64,000 bases of DNA from HTCC5015 sp051747425 (GCA_051747425.1 JBNJGD010000004.1:1-64000), one strand, 5' to 3'. Positions 9,801-18,150 are shown, numbered from the stretch's first letter. Notes: generated by a model not told the origin, from the sequence alone. Numbers and translations: made by a program.

Positions 9801-9860
9801 GTACAGCGCCGTGGAGAGACACAGCCCGCTCAAAAACAGGGGCAAACTCAAACGATTCAT
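6807..9860 (-). CDS. TonB-dependent outer-membrane receptor with N-terminal carboxypeptidase-like regulatory domain
   Basis: 1017 residues. Signal peptide 1-21, then Ig-like/carboxypeptidase-regulatory segments (about 22-200), a TonB-box-like EEVVAVGSYIP (about 204-214), a plug domain (about 225-340 with VRGLNPRYNTVLLNG) and a beta-barrel ending in aromatic Phe (MKYQF). The ATG has a GAGAGGT ribosome site. It imports a substrate too large or scarce for porins; the sequence does not reveal which. Proximity to a Pho-box-driven TonB operon suggests a phosphorus compound, but no convincing Pho box in the leftward orientation lies before this gene. Confidence 0.9.
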   Translation of the reverse strand: MNRLSLPLFLSGLCLSTALYAGEVVFYVSEEGVPVNDVAVSLNGERQLVGSNGFAVFDADAGEHQAEFTQLGQWVGEVGFELVPEQNAEVQVELIAGEAMADVQTYVPGAEEEPALGQVTGMMVSAETGGAVVGARVSVGDGVTAVETDEDGFFSLELPRGSYDLTVAHPEYGNRDVDGVQVISNVSSQLNLTMSMSGDGVIEEVVAVGSYIPSTATASERDSSAVLDAIGAEQLSRFGDSNAASALKRVAGVSVEGGRYAVVRGLNPRYNTVLLNGANIPSSDPSRRVTPLDTFPSAVINNLSVQKSGSPNMPSDSTGAVINVGTKNFPAEAEREISLSLGGTLGLTGKSRNLGPDESGDFWGMGISERDVPGSVAEFERVSQSGEILPNSEREALDLQAGKALVAQPVDVSSQTVSPDVSLEYTQGNSYQKEIGELGYKVTFKYKNEWEQEENGKDISYRLANAQSGELAETFNYDYTRTLNNIDVGTSLSLGLITGAHEWTSDTMILRQSTAETEIQSGFETEQSRDRRDYLTAWYERQLLVQQFRGRHDLYEWAESEAQWRLTFANAALDMPNRASYSFQRLQGQTGPFELRTSTVDKTYSEIDEDSLDFGLDLSTLVFAGDEIMARARYGVSAFERDRDATNLRFGYGSSFPTQDSESFRVDENINQQSIEDGDYRIVSKTQPSDIYQANWEYMAWYLGGDIDFGTTFKLSGGLRFEDSTIEVDTAEPGFSFAAVNSDPSLQAKGLSEDDDTYGSITGTYYATESTQYRLSFYQTINRPDFRELAEAQYVDIETGDTINGNSDLESTLVDNFDFRVEHYFSETESMSLALFHKSIDQPIEKTVALGSSNNYFFTFENAEDGTASGLEIDFRKEFDWGNNMLFVGGNASFIDSEATVDVDTEVRVQRLQGQPDSLFNLQVGLDEFEAGREYTLVYSREGESVDSVSQRGVDNVTREARGELDFRFKQLVGDSLQVTAEIENITDEKVERKIGNNLFDRYEKGVALSFGMKYQF

Positions 9861-9934
9861 AATGACCTCTCATTCAATGCGACGGTATAGAGCCGGCTCG
9901 CCACGAGCAGGCACCGCACACACTAGAGGCCTTG

Positions 9935-9953
9935 TGTTAAAGCTTGATTAACA
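9935..9953. repeat. Inverted repeat TGTTAA-N7-TTAACA upstream of the receptor gene
   Basis: A perfect 6-base dyad with a 7-base spacer sits 75-93 bases before the receptor ATG. It may be an operator, but the half-sites are AT-rich and short, so chance is possible. Confidence 0.3.
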
Positions 9954-9997
9954 AAAAAGAAAAACGAGCCACCGAAAAGTCCGTAAAACCGTTCCAT

Positions 9998-10043
9998 CCG
10001 TCACGGTTTTGTCATATAAAAGGCCCTGCCTTTTCGATATAGT
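9998..10043 (+). promoter_or_regulatory. Putative Pho box and -10 facing the alpha/beta hydrolase
   Basis: Rightward, CCGTCAC and TTGTCAT are separated by GGTT, so the GTCA cores lie 11 bases apart (9998-10015). This fits CTGTCAT-N4-CTGTCAT with one mismatch per half. The best -10 (TATAGT, 10038-10043) is 22 bases further on, one 11-base unit longer than the phoA spacing, which weakens the call. It lies 79 bases before the hydrolase ATG and in the promoter region of the divergent receptor. Confidence 0.45.
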
Positions 10044-10093
10044 GGGCGAGAATCAATAAAAAGCAGGGAGCTCAGACCGGGAGTCTGCAATCA

Positions 10094-10996
10094 ATGAATA
10101 CTGCGCAACACGAGTCTCGACAGTTCGGCGAACTCGCCGGAGAGGTTTTCTGGTTATCCACCGCCGAGGAAGGCCTGGTCGCCGTCACCCATCTCCCCGC
10201 CACCGGTGATGGCCCCGGCAACCCCGTGGTCATGCTGCCCGGCATGTTCAGCAACCGCCGTTTCTGGCTCTCCGACAAGGGCGTGGGTTTTGCCGCCGCC
10301 CTGAGCGAGGCCGGCTTTGACTGCTGGATCGTAGAGCGCCGGGGACTCGGTGAGTCGGGCAAGGAGCACTATCACAAGATCGGCCTGGGGCAGTGCACCC
10401 GTTACGACCTGCCCGCCGTGCAGGGTCTGGTTCACGCCCACAATGAAAAGCCGGCATTCTGGATGGGCCACTCCTTCGGTGGCGTACTGATTGCCGGCAG
10501 CCTGGCCCGCGGCGCCCTCAACGGCGAACTGGTGGCCGGGCTGGTCAACTTCAGCTCCCAGCTTACGGTGGGCAAGCCGTTTCTGAACTGGCCTCTCAGC
10601 AATACGATCAAAATCACCACTCGCCTGCTCCAACACTTCCCCGCAAAGCTGTTGGGCATGGGGCCGGAAAACGAGCCGCCCCAGACCATGCGCGACTGCA
10701 TCAAACTGGTTCGCTCGGCCAAGCGGCGCAAGACACCCAACTACTGGACCGGTTTTGACAAGATCACCGCTCCGGTGCTGGCCATTGGTTCGGTGGGCGA
10801 TACCGTCGACCCGGCGCCCGGCTGCCGCGAGCTGATGTCCCACATGAACAGCCGCGACCCCAAATTTGTTTTACTGGGCAAGAATCATGGCCATAAACGC
10901 GACTACGATCATGTCGGCATGGTCATCAGCAAGGAGGCCCAGAGCGAAATCTGGCCCATGGTCATTGACTGGCTGAAGTCTCACAGCAACCACTGA
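10094..10996 (+). CDS. Alpha/beta hydrolase
   Basis: 300 residues with the alpha/beta-hydrolase fold. The nucleophile elbow is GHSFGG (Ser127), the oxyanion strand VVMLPGMFSNRRFW begins at residue 45, the acid is in VGDTVDP (Asp236 or Asp239), and the histidine is in YDHVGM (His273). A cap segment lies around 155-215. No signal peptide, so cytoplasmic. Substrate unknown; serine esterase or lipase-type chemistry is expected. A Pho-like box upstream hints at a role in phosphate stress, for example lipid turnover, but that is inference. It ends 15 bases before a strong bidirectional terminator. Confidence 0.85.
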   Translation: MNTAQHESRQFGELAGEVFWLSTAEEGLVAVTHLPATGDGPGNPVVMLPGMFSNRRFWLSDKGVGFAAALSEAGFDCWIVERRGLGESGKEHYHKIGLGQCTRYDLPAVQGLVHAHNEKPAFWMGHSFGGVLIAGSLARGALNGELVAGLVNFSSQLTVGKPFLNWPLSNTIKITTRLLQHFPAKLLGMGPENEPPQTMRDCIKLVRSAKRRKTPNYWTGFDKITAPVLAIGSVGDTVDPAPGCRELMSHMNSRDPKFVLLGKNHGHKRDYDHVGMVISKEAQSEIWPMVIDWLKSHSNH

Positions 10997-11010
10997 GTCA
11001 AATCGCTCGC

Positions 11011-11051
11011 AAAAAAAATCCCGGATCAGCCAAAGCTGTCCGGGATTTTTT
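11011..11051. terminator. Bidirectional rho-independent terminator between hydrolase and acnA
   Basis: Stem ATCCCGGA/TCCGGGAT (11018-11046) continues inward as CAGC/GCTG around a CAAA loop, with one bulged T. It is flanked by A8 on the left and T6 on the right, so it can stop transcripts from both converging genes. Confidence 0.93.
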
Positions 11052-11073
11052 ATGGCCACCAGTTTGAGGTAGC

Positions 11074-13815
11074 TCAGTCGGCTTTGAGCATTTCCCTCAA
11101 GACATAGTGGAGAATGCCGCCGTTGCGGTAGTACTTCACCTCGGAATCGGTATCCAGGCGGCAAATCGCCTCGAACTCGTGGGCCTCATCGCCCTGGTGA
11201 ATCACTACCTTGACCTTCTGTCCGGCCTTAATCTCGTCGGACAGTTCGGGCAAGTCCACCGTCTCACTGCCATCCAGCCCCAGGCTCTTGCGATTGACGC
11301 CCTCGGGGAACTGCAGGGGCAGCACGCCCATGCCGATCAGGTTGGAGCGGTGAATGCGCTCGTAGCTCTCGGTCAGCACTGCCTTGACGCCCAGGAGCAA
11401 TGTGCCCTTGGCCGCCCAGTCGCGGCTGGAGCCGGTGCCGTATTCCTTGCCGGCAATCACAACGGTGGGCGTGCCGGCCTCGCGGTAGCGCATGGCAGCA
11501 TCGTAGATGGGCATCTCTTCACCGGAGGGAATGTGACGGGTAAAGCCACCCTCAATGTCCGGCGTCATCTCGTTGCGGATACGGATGTTGGCAAAGGTAC
11601 CCCGCATCATCACCTCGTGGTTGCCCCGGCGGGAACCGTAGGAGTTGAAGTCGTGGGGCGCCACCTTGTGTTCCTGCAGGTATTCACCCGCAGGGCTGTC
11701 GGCCTTGATGGCACCGGCCGGTGAGATGTGGTCGGTGGTGATCGAGTCGCCCAACAGGGCCAGAATGTTGGCGCCCTTCACCGGCTCAATGCTGGGCAAG
11801 TCCTTGCTCAGACCCTCAAAGAAGGAGGGGCGGCGAATGTAGGTGGACTCGTCTTTCCAGTGGTAGGTCTCGGAGTCAGTCACCGGCAGGGACTGCCAGG
11901 TTTCATCGCCCTCGAAAACGGAGGCGTACTGCTCGCGGAACATTTCACCGGTCACCGAGGTAAGCGCCTTCTGAATGTCGGCACCGCTGGGCCAGAGGTC
12001 CTTCAAGTAGACATCCTTGCCATCCTTGTCCTGGCCGATGGGTTCCTTGTCGAACTGAATCTTGACCGTGCCCGCCAGGGCGTAGGCCACCACCAGCGGC
12101 GGCGAGGCCAGCCAGTTGGTGCGCACGCTCTGGTGTACCCGGCCCTCAAAGTTGCGGTTGCCCGAGAGCACCGAGGCCACCACCAGATCGCCGTCGGCAA
12201 TGCCCTTGTCGATGGCCTCGGGCAGCGGGCCCGAGTTACCGATACAGGTGGTGCAGCCATAGCCCACCAGGTCGAAGCCGATCTGGTCCAGGTAGTCCTG
12301 CATGCCGCTCTGCTCCAGGTACTCAGTTACCACCTTGGAGCCTGGCGCCAGAGAGGTCTTGACCCAGGGTTTGCGGGTTAGGCCCAGTTCCACGGCGCGT
12401 TTGGCCATCAGGCCGGCGGCCAGCATGACGCTGGGATTGGAGGTGTTGGTACAGGAAGTAATCGCCGCAATCACCACAGCGCCGTGGCTGAGAATTTCCC
12501 GCTTGCCGTCGATCTCCACTTCCACCTGACCGTGCTCGCTGTTGCCCACGGCAGTCTGGCCGCCCTCGCCTTCGAGCTGGTCGACTTCGGTGGTGTGGGA
12601 CTCGTGCTCGGCCTGAATGTCGAGAAAAGCGTGCTTGACCTTGTCCAGGGCCACGCGATCCTGGGGCCGTTTGGGACCGGCCAGTGAAGGCACAACCTCG
12701 TCGAGATCGAGCTCCAAAAGATCAGAGTACACCGGATCCGGCTGCCCCTCTTCGCGCCACAGGCCCTGGGCACGGCAGTAGGTCTCGGTCAGGGCCAGAG
12801 TTTCGCTGGAGCGACCGGTGAGTTCCATGTATTCGATGGTGCGTTCGTCGATGGGGAAGAAACCACAGGTCGCGCCGTACTCGGGGGCCATGTTGGCAAT
12901 GGTGGCGCGGTCGGCCACGGTCATCTCGGCCAGGCCGTCACCAAAGAACTCGACAAACTTGCCCACCACGCCGCGCTCGCGCAGCATTTGGGTGACGGTG
13001 AGCACCAGGTCGGTGGCGGTAATACCCTCGCGCAATTTGCCCTTGAGCTTGAAGCCGACGACTTCGGGAATCAGCATGGACACCGGCTGACCGAGCATGG
13101 CCGCCTCGGCCTCGATGCCGCCCACGCCCCAGCCGAGTACGCCGAGGCCATTGATCATGGTGGTGTGGGAATCGGTGCCCACCAGGGTGTCGGGATAGGC
13201 AAAGGTGTCTCCGTCCACCTCGCCGGTCCAGACGCCCTGGGCGATGTACTCGAGGTTGACCTGGTGACAGATACCGGTGCCCGGAGGCACCACACTGAAG
13301 TTTTTAAAGGCCTTTTGACCCCAGCGCAGAAACTCGTAACGCTCCTGGTTGCGTTCGAACTCGAGTTTGACATTGTCGCCAAAGGACTGGGGCGTTCCGA
13401 ATTTGTCCACCATCACAGAGTGGTCGATCACCAGATCCACCGGATTGAGCGGATTGATGCGCTGGGGGTCGCCGCCGGCTTCGGCAATGGCATCGCGCAT
13501 GGCGGCCAGATCGACCACACCCGGCACACCGGTGAAATCCTGCATCAGCACCCGGGCGGGACGGAAGGCAATCTCGCGATTGGCGCGGGCCTTTTCCGGC
13601 CAGCGAACCAGGGCCTCGATATCGCCCTCGTCCACCGATTCGCCATCCTGGTGGCGGACCAGGTTCTCCAGCAAAACGCGCAGTGAAAAGGGCATTTTTT
13701 CAATATCGCCCCACTGCTTCTCCGCCAGCTTGTTGATATCGAAGTAGTGATACTGTTTGCCATCGACATCCAGTGTTGAACGCGTACCCAGTTCGTCGTT
13801 TCCTATGCGAGACAT
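11074..13815 (-). CDS. acnA: Aconitate hydratase AcnA
   Basis: 913 residues, close to the 891 of E. coli AcnA. It interconverts citrate and isocitrate in the TCA and glyoxylate cycles using a [4Fe-4S] cluster. The three cluster cysteines are visible: Cys455 in TSCTNTSNPS, and Cys521 and Cys524 in YGCTTCIGNSGP. The swivel domain with GAGSSRDWAAKG-like GTGSSRDWAAKG is near residue 770. AcnA-type enzymes are oxidant-resistant and stress-induced in enterobacteria. It is monocistronic, with the terminator at its 3' end; the 133 bases upstream hold a GGCAAT/ATTGCC dyad of unknown meaning. Confidence 0.97.
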   Translation of the reverse strand: MSRIGNDELGTRSTLDVDGKQYHYFDINKLAEKQWGDIEKMPFSLRVLLENLVRHQDGESVDEGDIEALVRWPEKARANREIAFRPARVLMQDFTGVPGVVDLAAMRDAIAEAGGDPQRINPLNPVDLVIDHSVMVDKFGTPQSFGDNVKLEFERNQERYEFLRWGQKAFKNFSVVPPGTGICHQVNLEYIAQGVWTGEVDGDTFAYPDTLVGTDSHTTMINGLGVLGWGVGGIEAEAAMLGQPVSMLIPEVVGFKLKGKLREGITATDLVLTVTQMLRERGVVGKFVEFFGDGLAEMTVADRATIANMAPEYGATCGFFPIDERTIEYMELTGRSSETLALTETYCRAQGLWREEGQPDPVYSDLLELDLDEVVPSLAGPKRPQDRVALDKVKHAFLDIQAEHESHTTEVDQLEGEGGQTAVGNSEHGQVEVEIDGKREILSHGAVVIAAITSCTNTSNPSVMLAAGLMAKRAVELGLTRKPWVKTSLAPGSKVVTEYLEQSGMQDYLDQIGFDLVGYGCTTCIGNSGPLPEAIDKGIADGDLVVASVLSGNRNFEGRVHQSVRTNWLASPPLVVAYALAGTVKIQFDKEPIGQDKDGKDVYLKDLWPSGADIQKALTSVTGEMFREQYASVFEGDETWQSLPVTDSETYHWKDESTYIRRPSFFEGLSKDLPSIEPVKGANILALLGDSITTDHISPAGAIKADSPAGEYLQEHKVAPHDFNSYGSRRGNHEVMMRGTFANIRIRNEMTPDIEGGFTRHIPSGEEMPIYDAAMRYREAGTPTVVIAGKEYGTGSSRDWAAKGTLLLGVKAVLTESYERIHRSNLIGMGVLPLQFPEGVNRKSLGLDGSETVDLPELSDEIKAGQKVKVVIHQGDEAHEFEAICRLDTDSEVKYYRNGGILHYVLREMLKAD

Positions 13816-13948
13816 AGCCGCCTCCTCGTTATGATTGGCTGTGCTTTGATGCTAACGCGAATAGCCGCGCCGTGCACAATTGCCTCAAACTATTGCCACG
13901 GTATAAGGCAATCATAGTCGATTCGCGCGCACTGGCGAGACAGGACAG

Positions 13949-13976
13949 AAAAAAGCCCCGCGTGGGCGGGGCTTTG
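13949..13976 (-). terminator. Rho-independent terminator of the HU-type gene
   Basis: Stem GCCCCGC/GCGGGGC with loop GTGG (13955-13972), followed leftward by six T. It starts about ten bases past the stop codon. Confidence 0.9.
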
Positions 13977-13981
13977 TCAGA

Positions 13982-14293
13982 TCAGGCGAGATCCTTGAGT
14001 TTTTTCAGAACCCGCACCTTGGCTTTGTTGTGAGCCGGCTTGGCGGCAATGGTGATTTCCTCGCCAGTGGCCGGGTTGCGCCCCTTGCGCGCGGCGCGGC
14101 GCGGTACGCGGTCAATCTTGAACTGGGCCATGCCCAGGAAGTTGAACTTCTGTACACCCTTGGTCTTCAGGTGTCTTCCAATCAATTCTTCCAGCGATTC
14201 CAGTACGGCCTTGACATCGTTCTTGGTCAGCCCGGTCTGGTCGGCGATGTAACTCACCACCTGTGCTGTCGTAAATGGTTTTTCAATCTTCAT
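13982..14293 (-). CDS. HU/IHF-family nucleoid DNA-binding protein
   Basis: 103 residues from the ATG at 14293; a GTG three codons upstream (14302) is an alternative start. It has the HU/IHF fold: helical N-terminal dimerisation part (TGLTKNDVKAVLESLEELI), then the beta-arm with the DNA-intercalating RKGRNPATGEEI motif near residue 75. It differs from canonical HU-alpha/beta and IHF by a longer N terminus and a basic K-rich tail, so it is a divergent paralogue. Single gene with its own terminator. Confidence 0.87.
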   Translation of the reverse strand: MKIEKPFTTAQVVSYIADQTGLTKNDVKAVLESLEELIGRHLKTKGVQKFNFLGMAQFKIDRVPRRAARKGRNPATGEEITIAAKPAHNKAKVRVLKKLKDLA

Positions 14294-14387
14294 TCTGGCC
14301 ACAACCGATTACCCCTCATTTAAATCCTGATATGGGCGTATTTTGCCCAGCCCGACGCCCCAATGACAAGGGCTTTTGCCGATTTGC

Positions 14388-15239
14388 TCAGACCCGGCAC
14401 TCAATAACGCGAACGATGGGTTCTTTCCGGCTGCGCGGAATGGGCAGCCGATCGTAGTAATCGCGCGGATTGTGCACGGTGACCGACTCGTAACCCAAAC
14501 GGTGAAAGGCCGATTCCACCGAGGCTCCATCGGTGTAGTGCAGCGCCGTCTTTCCCCGGGCCACCACACTGAGTACGCGCACGCCCCAGCCCACCCAGAA
14601 GCTGCTGGCAGAGGCACTCTGCTGACTGACCAGATCGGTCAGGTAGACGCCTGGCTGAAAGGGCCGCAGGCAGGCGGCCAACCGACGCCAGAAGCCTTCA
14701 ATGATCTCGGTAGGGAAGTAGTTGACCAGGCCCTCGGTAATCACCACCAGCGGCTTTTGCGGGTCGAACTCGCGATCGATCAAGGATTGCAGGGAGTCAT
14801 TGCCAGCGGTTTCAAGAATGTTCACCGCGTGCACCTGGTGATGCGGGCCCAGCAGCCCTTCGCGTTGCAGCAGGCTGCGCTTGCGGGTGGCCATATCGGG
14901 AAGATCGGCCTCTACATAGTGAAGCTCGGGCCCCGGGTAATGGCGCTTGAAGCGCGTGCCCCGGGGCGACAACCCACAGGCAATTTCCAACACCTGCAAC
15001 TCGCCGTACTCCCGCAGCAAACTCTCGATGCGATGATCGATCAGGTGGTGCCGCTGCAGCAGCATGGTCTCAAGATCGAGACCGAGCAGTTTGCCCGAGA
15101 GGCGATCGCCGGCCCACAGGGCGCGGTAACTGGCGCGCCCCTGGGGCGTGACAAAGGCGGGGTCAGAGAGCCCGTGGCGATACCAGACATAGCCGGTGTA
15201 GTGAGCGGTAATACTGATTCTCGAGGTATCTTCGGCCAT
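14388..15239 (-). CDS. LCM/PPM1-type SAM-dependent methyltransferase
   Basis: 283 residues from the ATG at 15239, which has AGGAGAG four bases upstream; an earlier in-frame start lacks a site. The glycine-containing SAM motif LEIACGLSPRG (about 83-93) and the motif VVITEGLVNYFP (about 163-174) place it in the leucine-carboxyl-methyltransferase-like family (PF04072/TIGR00027). Bacterial members act on unknown small molecules, so the substrate is not assigned. It is divergent from mnmC, with 94 bases between the two. Confidence 0.78.
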   Translation of the reverse strand: MAEDTSRISITAHYTGYVWYRHGLSDPAFVTPQGRASYRALWAGDRLSGKLLGLDLETMLLQRHHLIDHRIESLLREYGELQVLEIACGLSPRGTRFKRHYPGPELHYVEADLPDMATRKRSLLQREGLLGPHHQVHAVNILETAGNDSLQSLIDREFDPQKPLVVITEGLVNYFPTEIIEGFWRRLAACLRPFQPGVYLTDLVSQQSASASSFWVGWGVRVLSVVARGKTALHYTDGASVESAFHRLGYESVTVHNPRDYYDRLPIPRSRKEPIVRVIECRV

Positions 15240-15333
15240 GTAGCTCTCCTGTTGACTGGATTGATCATAGCCCAGCAGTGTCCCCGACCAAAGCCGCAAA
15301 TCCCGATCGCCATTGCGCTACAATGCCAAAGCC

Positions 15334-17373
15334 ATGAAAACGCGCTCTCTCACTCTGGCCCAGGTCGATTTTGTCGACGGCGAACCGCAATCCCGCGAGT
15401 ACGGCGATATCTATTTCAGCCGTCAAAACGGGCTGGCCGAAAGTCGCCATGTCTTTATCGATCGCAACCGGCTGCCCGCGCGCTTTGCCGCCGCCCGCCG
15501 CGACCACCGCGTGGTCGAGACCGGGTTTGGCACGGGACTCAATTTCCTGGCCTGTGCCGAGTGCTGGCTGCAGCACGCCGACGACTCCCTGTGCCTGGAC
15601 TACCTGAGTTTTGAAAGACACCCGCTTTCGCAAAGCGACCTCCAGTACGCCCTGGAGAACTGGCCGGAACTGGCCCCACTGGCGCAAGAGCTGATCGGGC
15701 ACTACGGCGAGCCGACACCCGGCTATCGCCGCTGGCAGCTGTTCGGTGGTCGCGTTCGTCTCACCCTGGTGGTCGACGATATCCGACAGGCCCTGCCCGA
15801 ATTGGCTCAACACGGCCACGGCCAGGTCGACAGCTGGCTGCTCGACGGCTTTGCCCCGGCCAAAAATCCGGACATGTGGGAGACGGTCCTGTATCAGCAA
15901 ATGGCCAGGCTCAGCGCCCCCGACGCCCGCTTCGCCACTTTCACCGCCGCCGGTTATGTCCGCCGGGGCCTTCAGGCACAGGGGTTTGAAGTCGAAAAGT
16001 GCGCCGGCTTCGGTGCCAAGCGGGAGATGCTCTGTGGCGTTTTTCAGGGGGCGGAGGGAGTCGACTACAAGCTCAAGGACAAACCCTGGTTTATTCACGC
16101 CAGTGCTCCCGACGCCCGTCCCCGAGGCGATCGGCGTCAACACCACTGGCTGGTGATTGGCGGCGGCCTGGCCGGTTGCCTCAGCGCCCGCGCCCTGGCC
16201 GACCGCGGCTATCGCGTGACCCTGATCGAGCGCGGCAGCGACATTGCCACTCTGGGCTCGGGCAATCGCGCCGGTGTGATCTTTCCCGGCTTCAGCCCCC
16301 ACGACTCGGCCCAGTACCGCTATTATCAGTACAGTTTCCTCACGGCACTCCAGCGCATTGGCCAACTGCTCGGGCCCGGCGACGGCCGCCACTGGAGCGA
16401 CTGCGGCGTACTGGTGATGGCCACCGACGACAAGGAGCGCCGACAACAGGCCGAGCTAGTGGCGTCCGGGGTATGGCCGCAGTCCCTGTTTCAACCGTTC
16501 GATGCCGACTCGGCCAGCGAACTGGCCGGCACCCGTTTGAAGGCAGGTGGACTGTTTTTTCCCCGGGCCGGTTGGCTACAACCGTCGGCGCTTTGTCGGG
16601 CCGCTCTGGACCACCCCGGCATCGAGTGCCTTTTACACACCCGCGCCGGCTCACTGAAGGAAATCGCCGGTGAGCGCTGGCGCGTGGAGGGGAAGCAAAA
16701 CCGGGAGGCCTGGTCACTGGAAGCCGATGGCGTGATCGTCGCCAACGCCGGGGACGCCGCCGACCTGCTCTCGCCCCTGACAGTCCCCCTGCCCCTCAAG
16801 GCGATTCGCGGCCAGATCAGCCAGCCCGCCCAGAGCGTGCAGAGCAAACCGCTGGCCACGGTGGTCTGCCACCAGGGTTACATCACGCCATCCCTGGGGG
16901 GTCGCCATGAGGTCGGTGCCACCTTTAACCTCAAGGACGACTGCCCGGATCTGCGCGGCGAGGATCACGCTCACAACCTGCAAGCGCTGGAAACCTGGTT
17001 GCCGGAACTGGGGCAAAGCCTGCAACAGCGCACCGAAACGCTGGCCGGACGAGTCGGCTTTCGCTGGCAGACGCCCGACTATCTACCCATGGTCGGCCCC
17101 CTGCCCCGGGTTGAAGCCCAGCGCCAGCAGTACCGGGCTCTGGCCGGGGGCATGAAGCACGAACCACTGACCCTGCCCGAATACCACCCGGGGCTGTATC
17201 TGAATGTGGCCCACGGCTCGCGCGGCATTACCAGTGCCTGCCTGGCCGCCGACATTCTCGCCAGCTCAATCGATGGCGGCCTGTTTCCGGTGGATCAACC
17301 CACCCTGGCGGCCGTTCATCCCGCTCGCTTCCTGATTCGCGCCATCAAGCGCAGGCAACTCAAAGCACCTTGA
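15334..17373 (+). CDS. mnmC: Bifunctional tRNA wobble-uridine modification enzyme MnmC
   Basis: 679 residues from the ATG (a TTG seven codons earlier is less likely); E. coli MnmC has 668. The N-terminal methyltransferase domain shows the SAM motif VVETGFGTGLNFL near residue 65 and LLDGFAPAKNPDMW near 175. The C-terminal FAD domain begins with WLVIGGGLAGCLSARAL near 270 and ends with VAHGSRGITSACLAA. It converts cmnm5s2U34 to nm5s2U and then to mnm5s2U in tRNAs for Lys, Glu and Gln. Both domains look intact. Confidence 0.95.
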   Translation: MKTRSLTLAQVDFVDGEPQSREYGDIYFSRQNGLAESRHVFIDRNRLPARFAAARRDHRVVETGFGTGLNFLACAECWLQHADDSLCLDYLSFERHPLSQSDLQYALENWPELAPLAQELIGHYGEPTPGYRRWQLFGGRVRLTLVVDDIRQALPELAQHGHGQVDSWLLDGFAPAKNPDMWETVLYQQMARLSAPDARFATFTAAGYVRRGLQAQGFEVEKCAGFGAKREMLCGVFQGAEGVDYKLKDKPWFIHASAPDARPRGDRRQHHWLVIGGGLAGCLSARALADRGYRVTLIERGSDIATLGSGNRAGVIFPGFSPHDSAQYRYYQYSFLTALQRIGQLLGPGDGRHWSDCGVLVMATDDKERRQQAELVASGVWPQSLFQPFDADSASELAGTRLKAGGLFFPRAGWLQPSALCRAALDHPGIECLLHTRAGSLKEIAGERWRVEGKQNREAWSLEADGVIVANAGDAADLLSPLTVPLPLKAIRGQISQPAQSVQSKPLATVVCHQGYITPSLGGRHEVGATFNLKDDCPDLRGEDHAHNLQALETWLPELGQSLQQRTETLAGRVGFRWQTPDYLPMVGPLPRVEAQRQQYRALAGGMKHEPLTLPEYHPGLYLNVAHGSRGITSACLAADILASSIDGGLFPVDQPTLAAVHPARFLIRAIKRRQLKAP

Positions 17374-17427
17374 AAGAGCGCCGGCAATGCGGTCTGATAG
17401 CACTGATCACAAAGGAGTCGTGACACC

Positions 17428-18150
17428 ATGTCTTACAAAGCTGCAATCGAAGTCTCCCAATGGCCCGACTGGGCCGAATCCTTCTGGCAACAACTCGTTC
17501 CCCTCAAGGATCAGGTCGCCGAACACGAGTTATTTGTCCACATGGCCGGCGGCACGCTGCCCCTGGAGCGCTTTCGCCACGCCTTGCTTAACTTTTACCC
17601 GCTGGTGGAAAACTTTCCCAAATACATGGCCCTGAATCTGGCCAAGACACAGCCCGGTGTCTACCCCGGCCACGAGGACGCCAAACGCTGGCTGATTGAC
17701 AACATCAAGGTGGAACAGAATCACGCCCGCTGGTACCGCGACTGGGCCACCGGTTTTGGTGTGGACGATGCCGCGCTGGACAGCGTGCGCCCCTCCGCCG
17801 GCATGGACGCGGTTAATCACTACCTGTGGCAAACCGGTTACCGGGGCAGTCTGGAGCAGGGTCTGGCGGCCACCAACCTGGCCATTGAGTGGGCCACCGG
17901 TGAATGGAGTCAAAAAGTGGCCGAGGGCATCACCCGCTACGCAGAAAACCGGGAAGTGGTCCTCAACCAGCGAACAAAGGCCTGGCTTCGCGCCCACGCC
18001 AGCTACGACGACGAGCACCCCTACGAGGCCATGGAATTGATCGTGCGCTGTGCCACCACCGATAGCGTCCGCGAGGCAACCTTCCTGGCGGCCCAAAGGG
18101 GGCTGGAGTACTACCTGATGGCCCTGGACCACTGCATGGACGCCGACTGA
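17428..18150 (+). CDS. undA: UndA-type non-haem diiron oxidase (medium-chain fatty acid to 1-alkene)
   Basis: 240 residues of the haem-oxygenase-like diiron (HDO) fold. The ligand set matches UndA of Pseudomonas: Glu96 and His99 (KVEQNHARW), Glu154 (ATNLAIEWATGEWS), and His190, Asp194 and His197 (HASYDDEH). Other shared stretches include AEHELFVHM and YMALNLAKT. UndA decarboxylates lauric and related acids to terminal alkenes such as 1-undecene using O2. Generic annotation would call it TenA-like or iron-containing redox enzyme. It lies 54 bases after mnmC and ends exactly where queF ends on the other strand. The substrate is inferred. Confidence 0.78.
   Translation: MSYKAAIEVSQWPDWAESFWQQLVPLKDQVAEHELFVHMAGGTLPLERFRHALLNFYPLVENFPKYMALNLAKTQPGVYPGHEDAKRWLIDNIKVEQNHARWYRDWATGFGVDDAALDSVRPSAGMDAVNHYLWQTGYRGSLEQGLAATNLAIEWATGEWSQKVAEGITRYAENREVVLNQRTKAWLRAHASYDDEHPYEAMELIVRCATTDSVREATFLAAQRGLEYYLMALDHCMDAD

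Noticed and set aside
9861..10015. A leftward Pho box driving the TonB-dependent receptor
   Set aside because: No pair of GTCA-type 7-mers at 11 bases in the leftward direction; TTGTTAA-N4-GCTTTAA is too weak.
15265..16446. 393-residue leftward reading opposite mnmC
   Set aside because: Lies inside both MnmC catalytic domains, which are fully conserved on the other strand.
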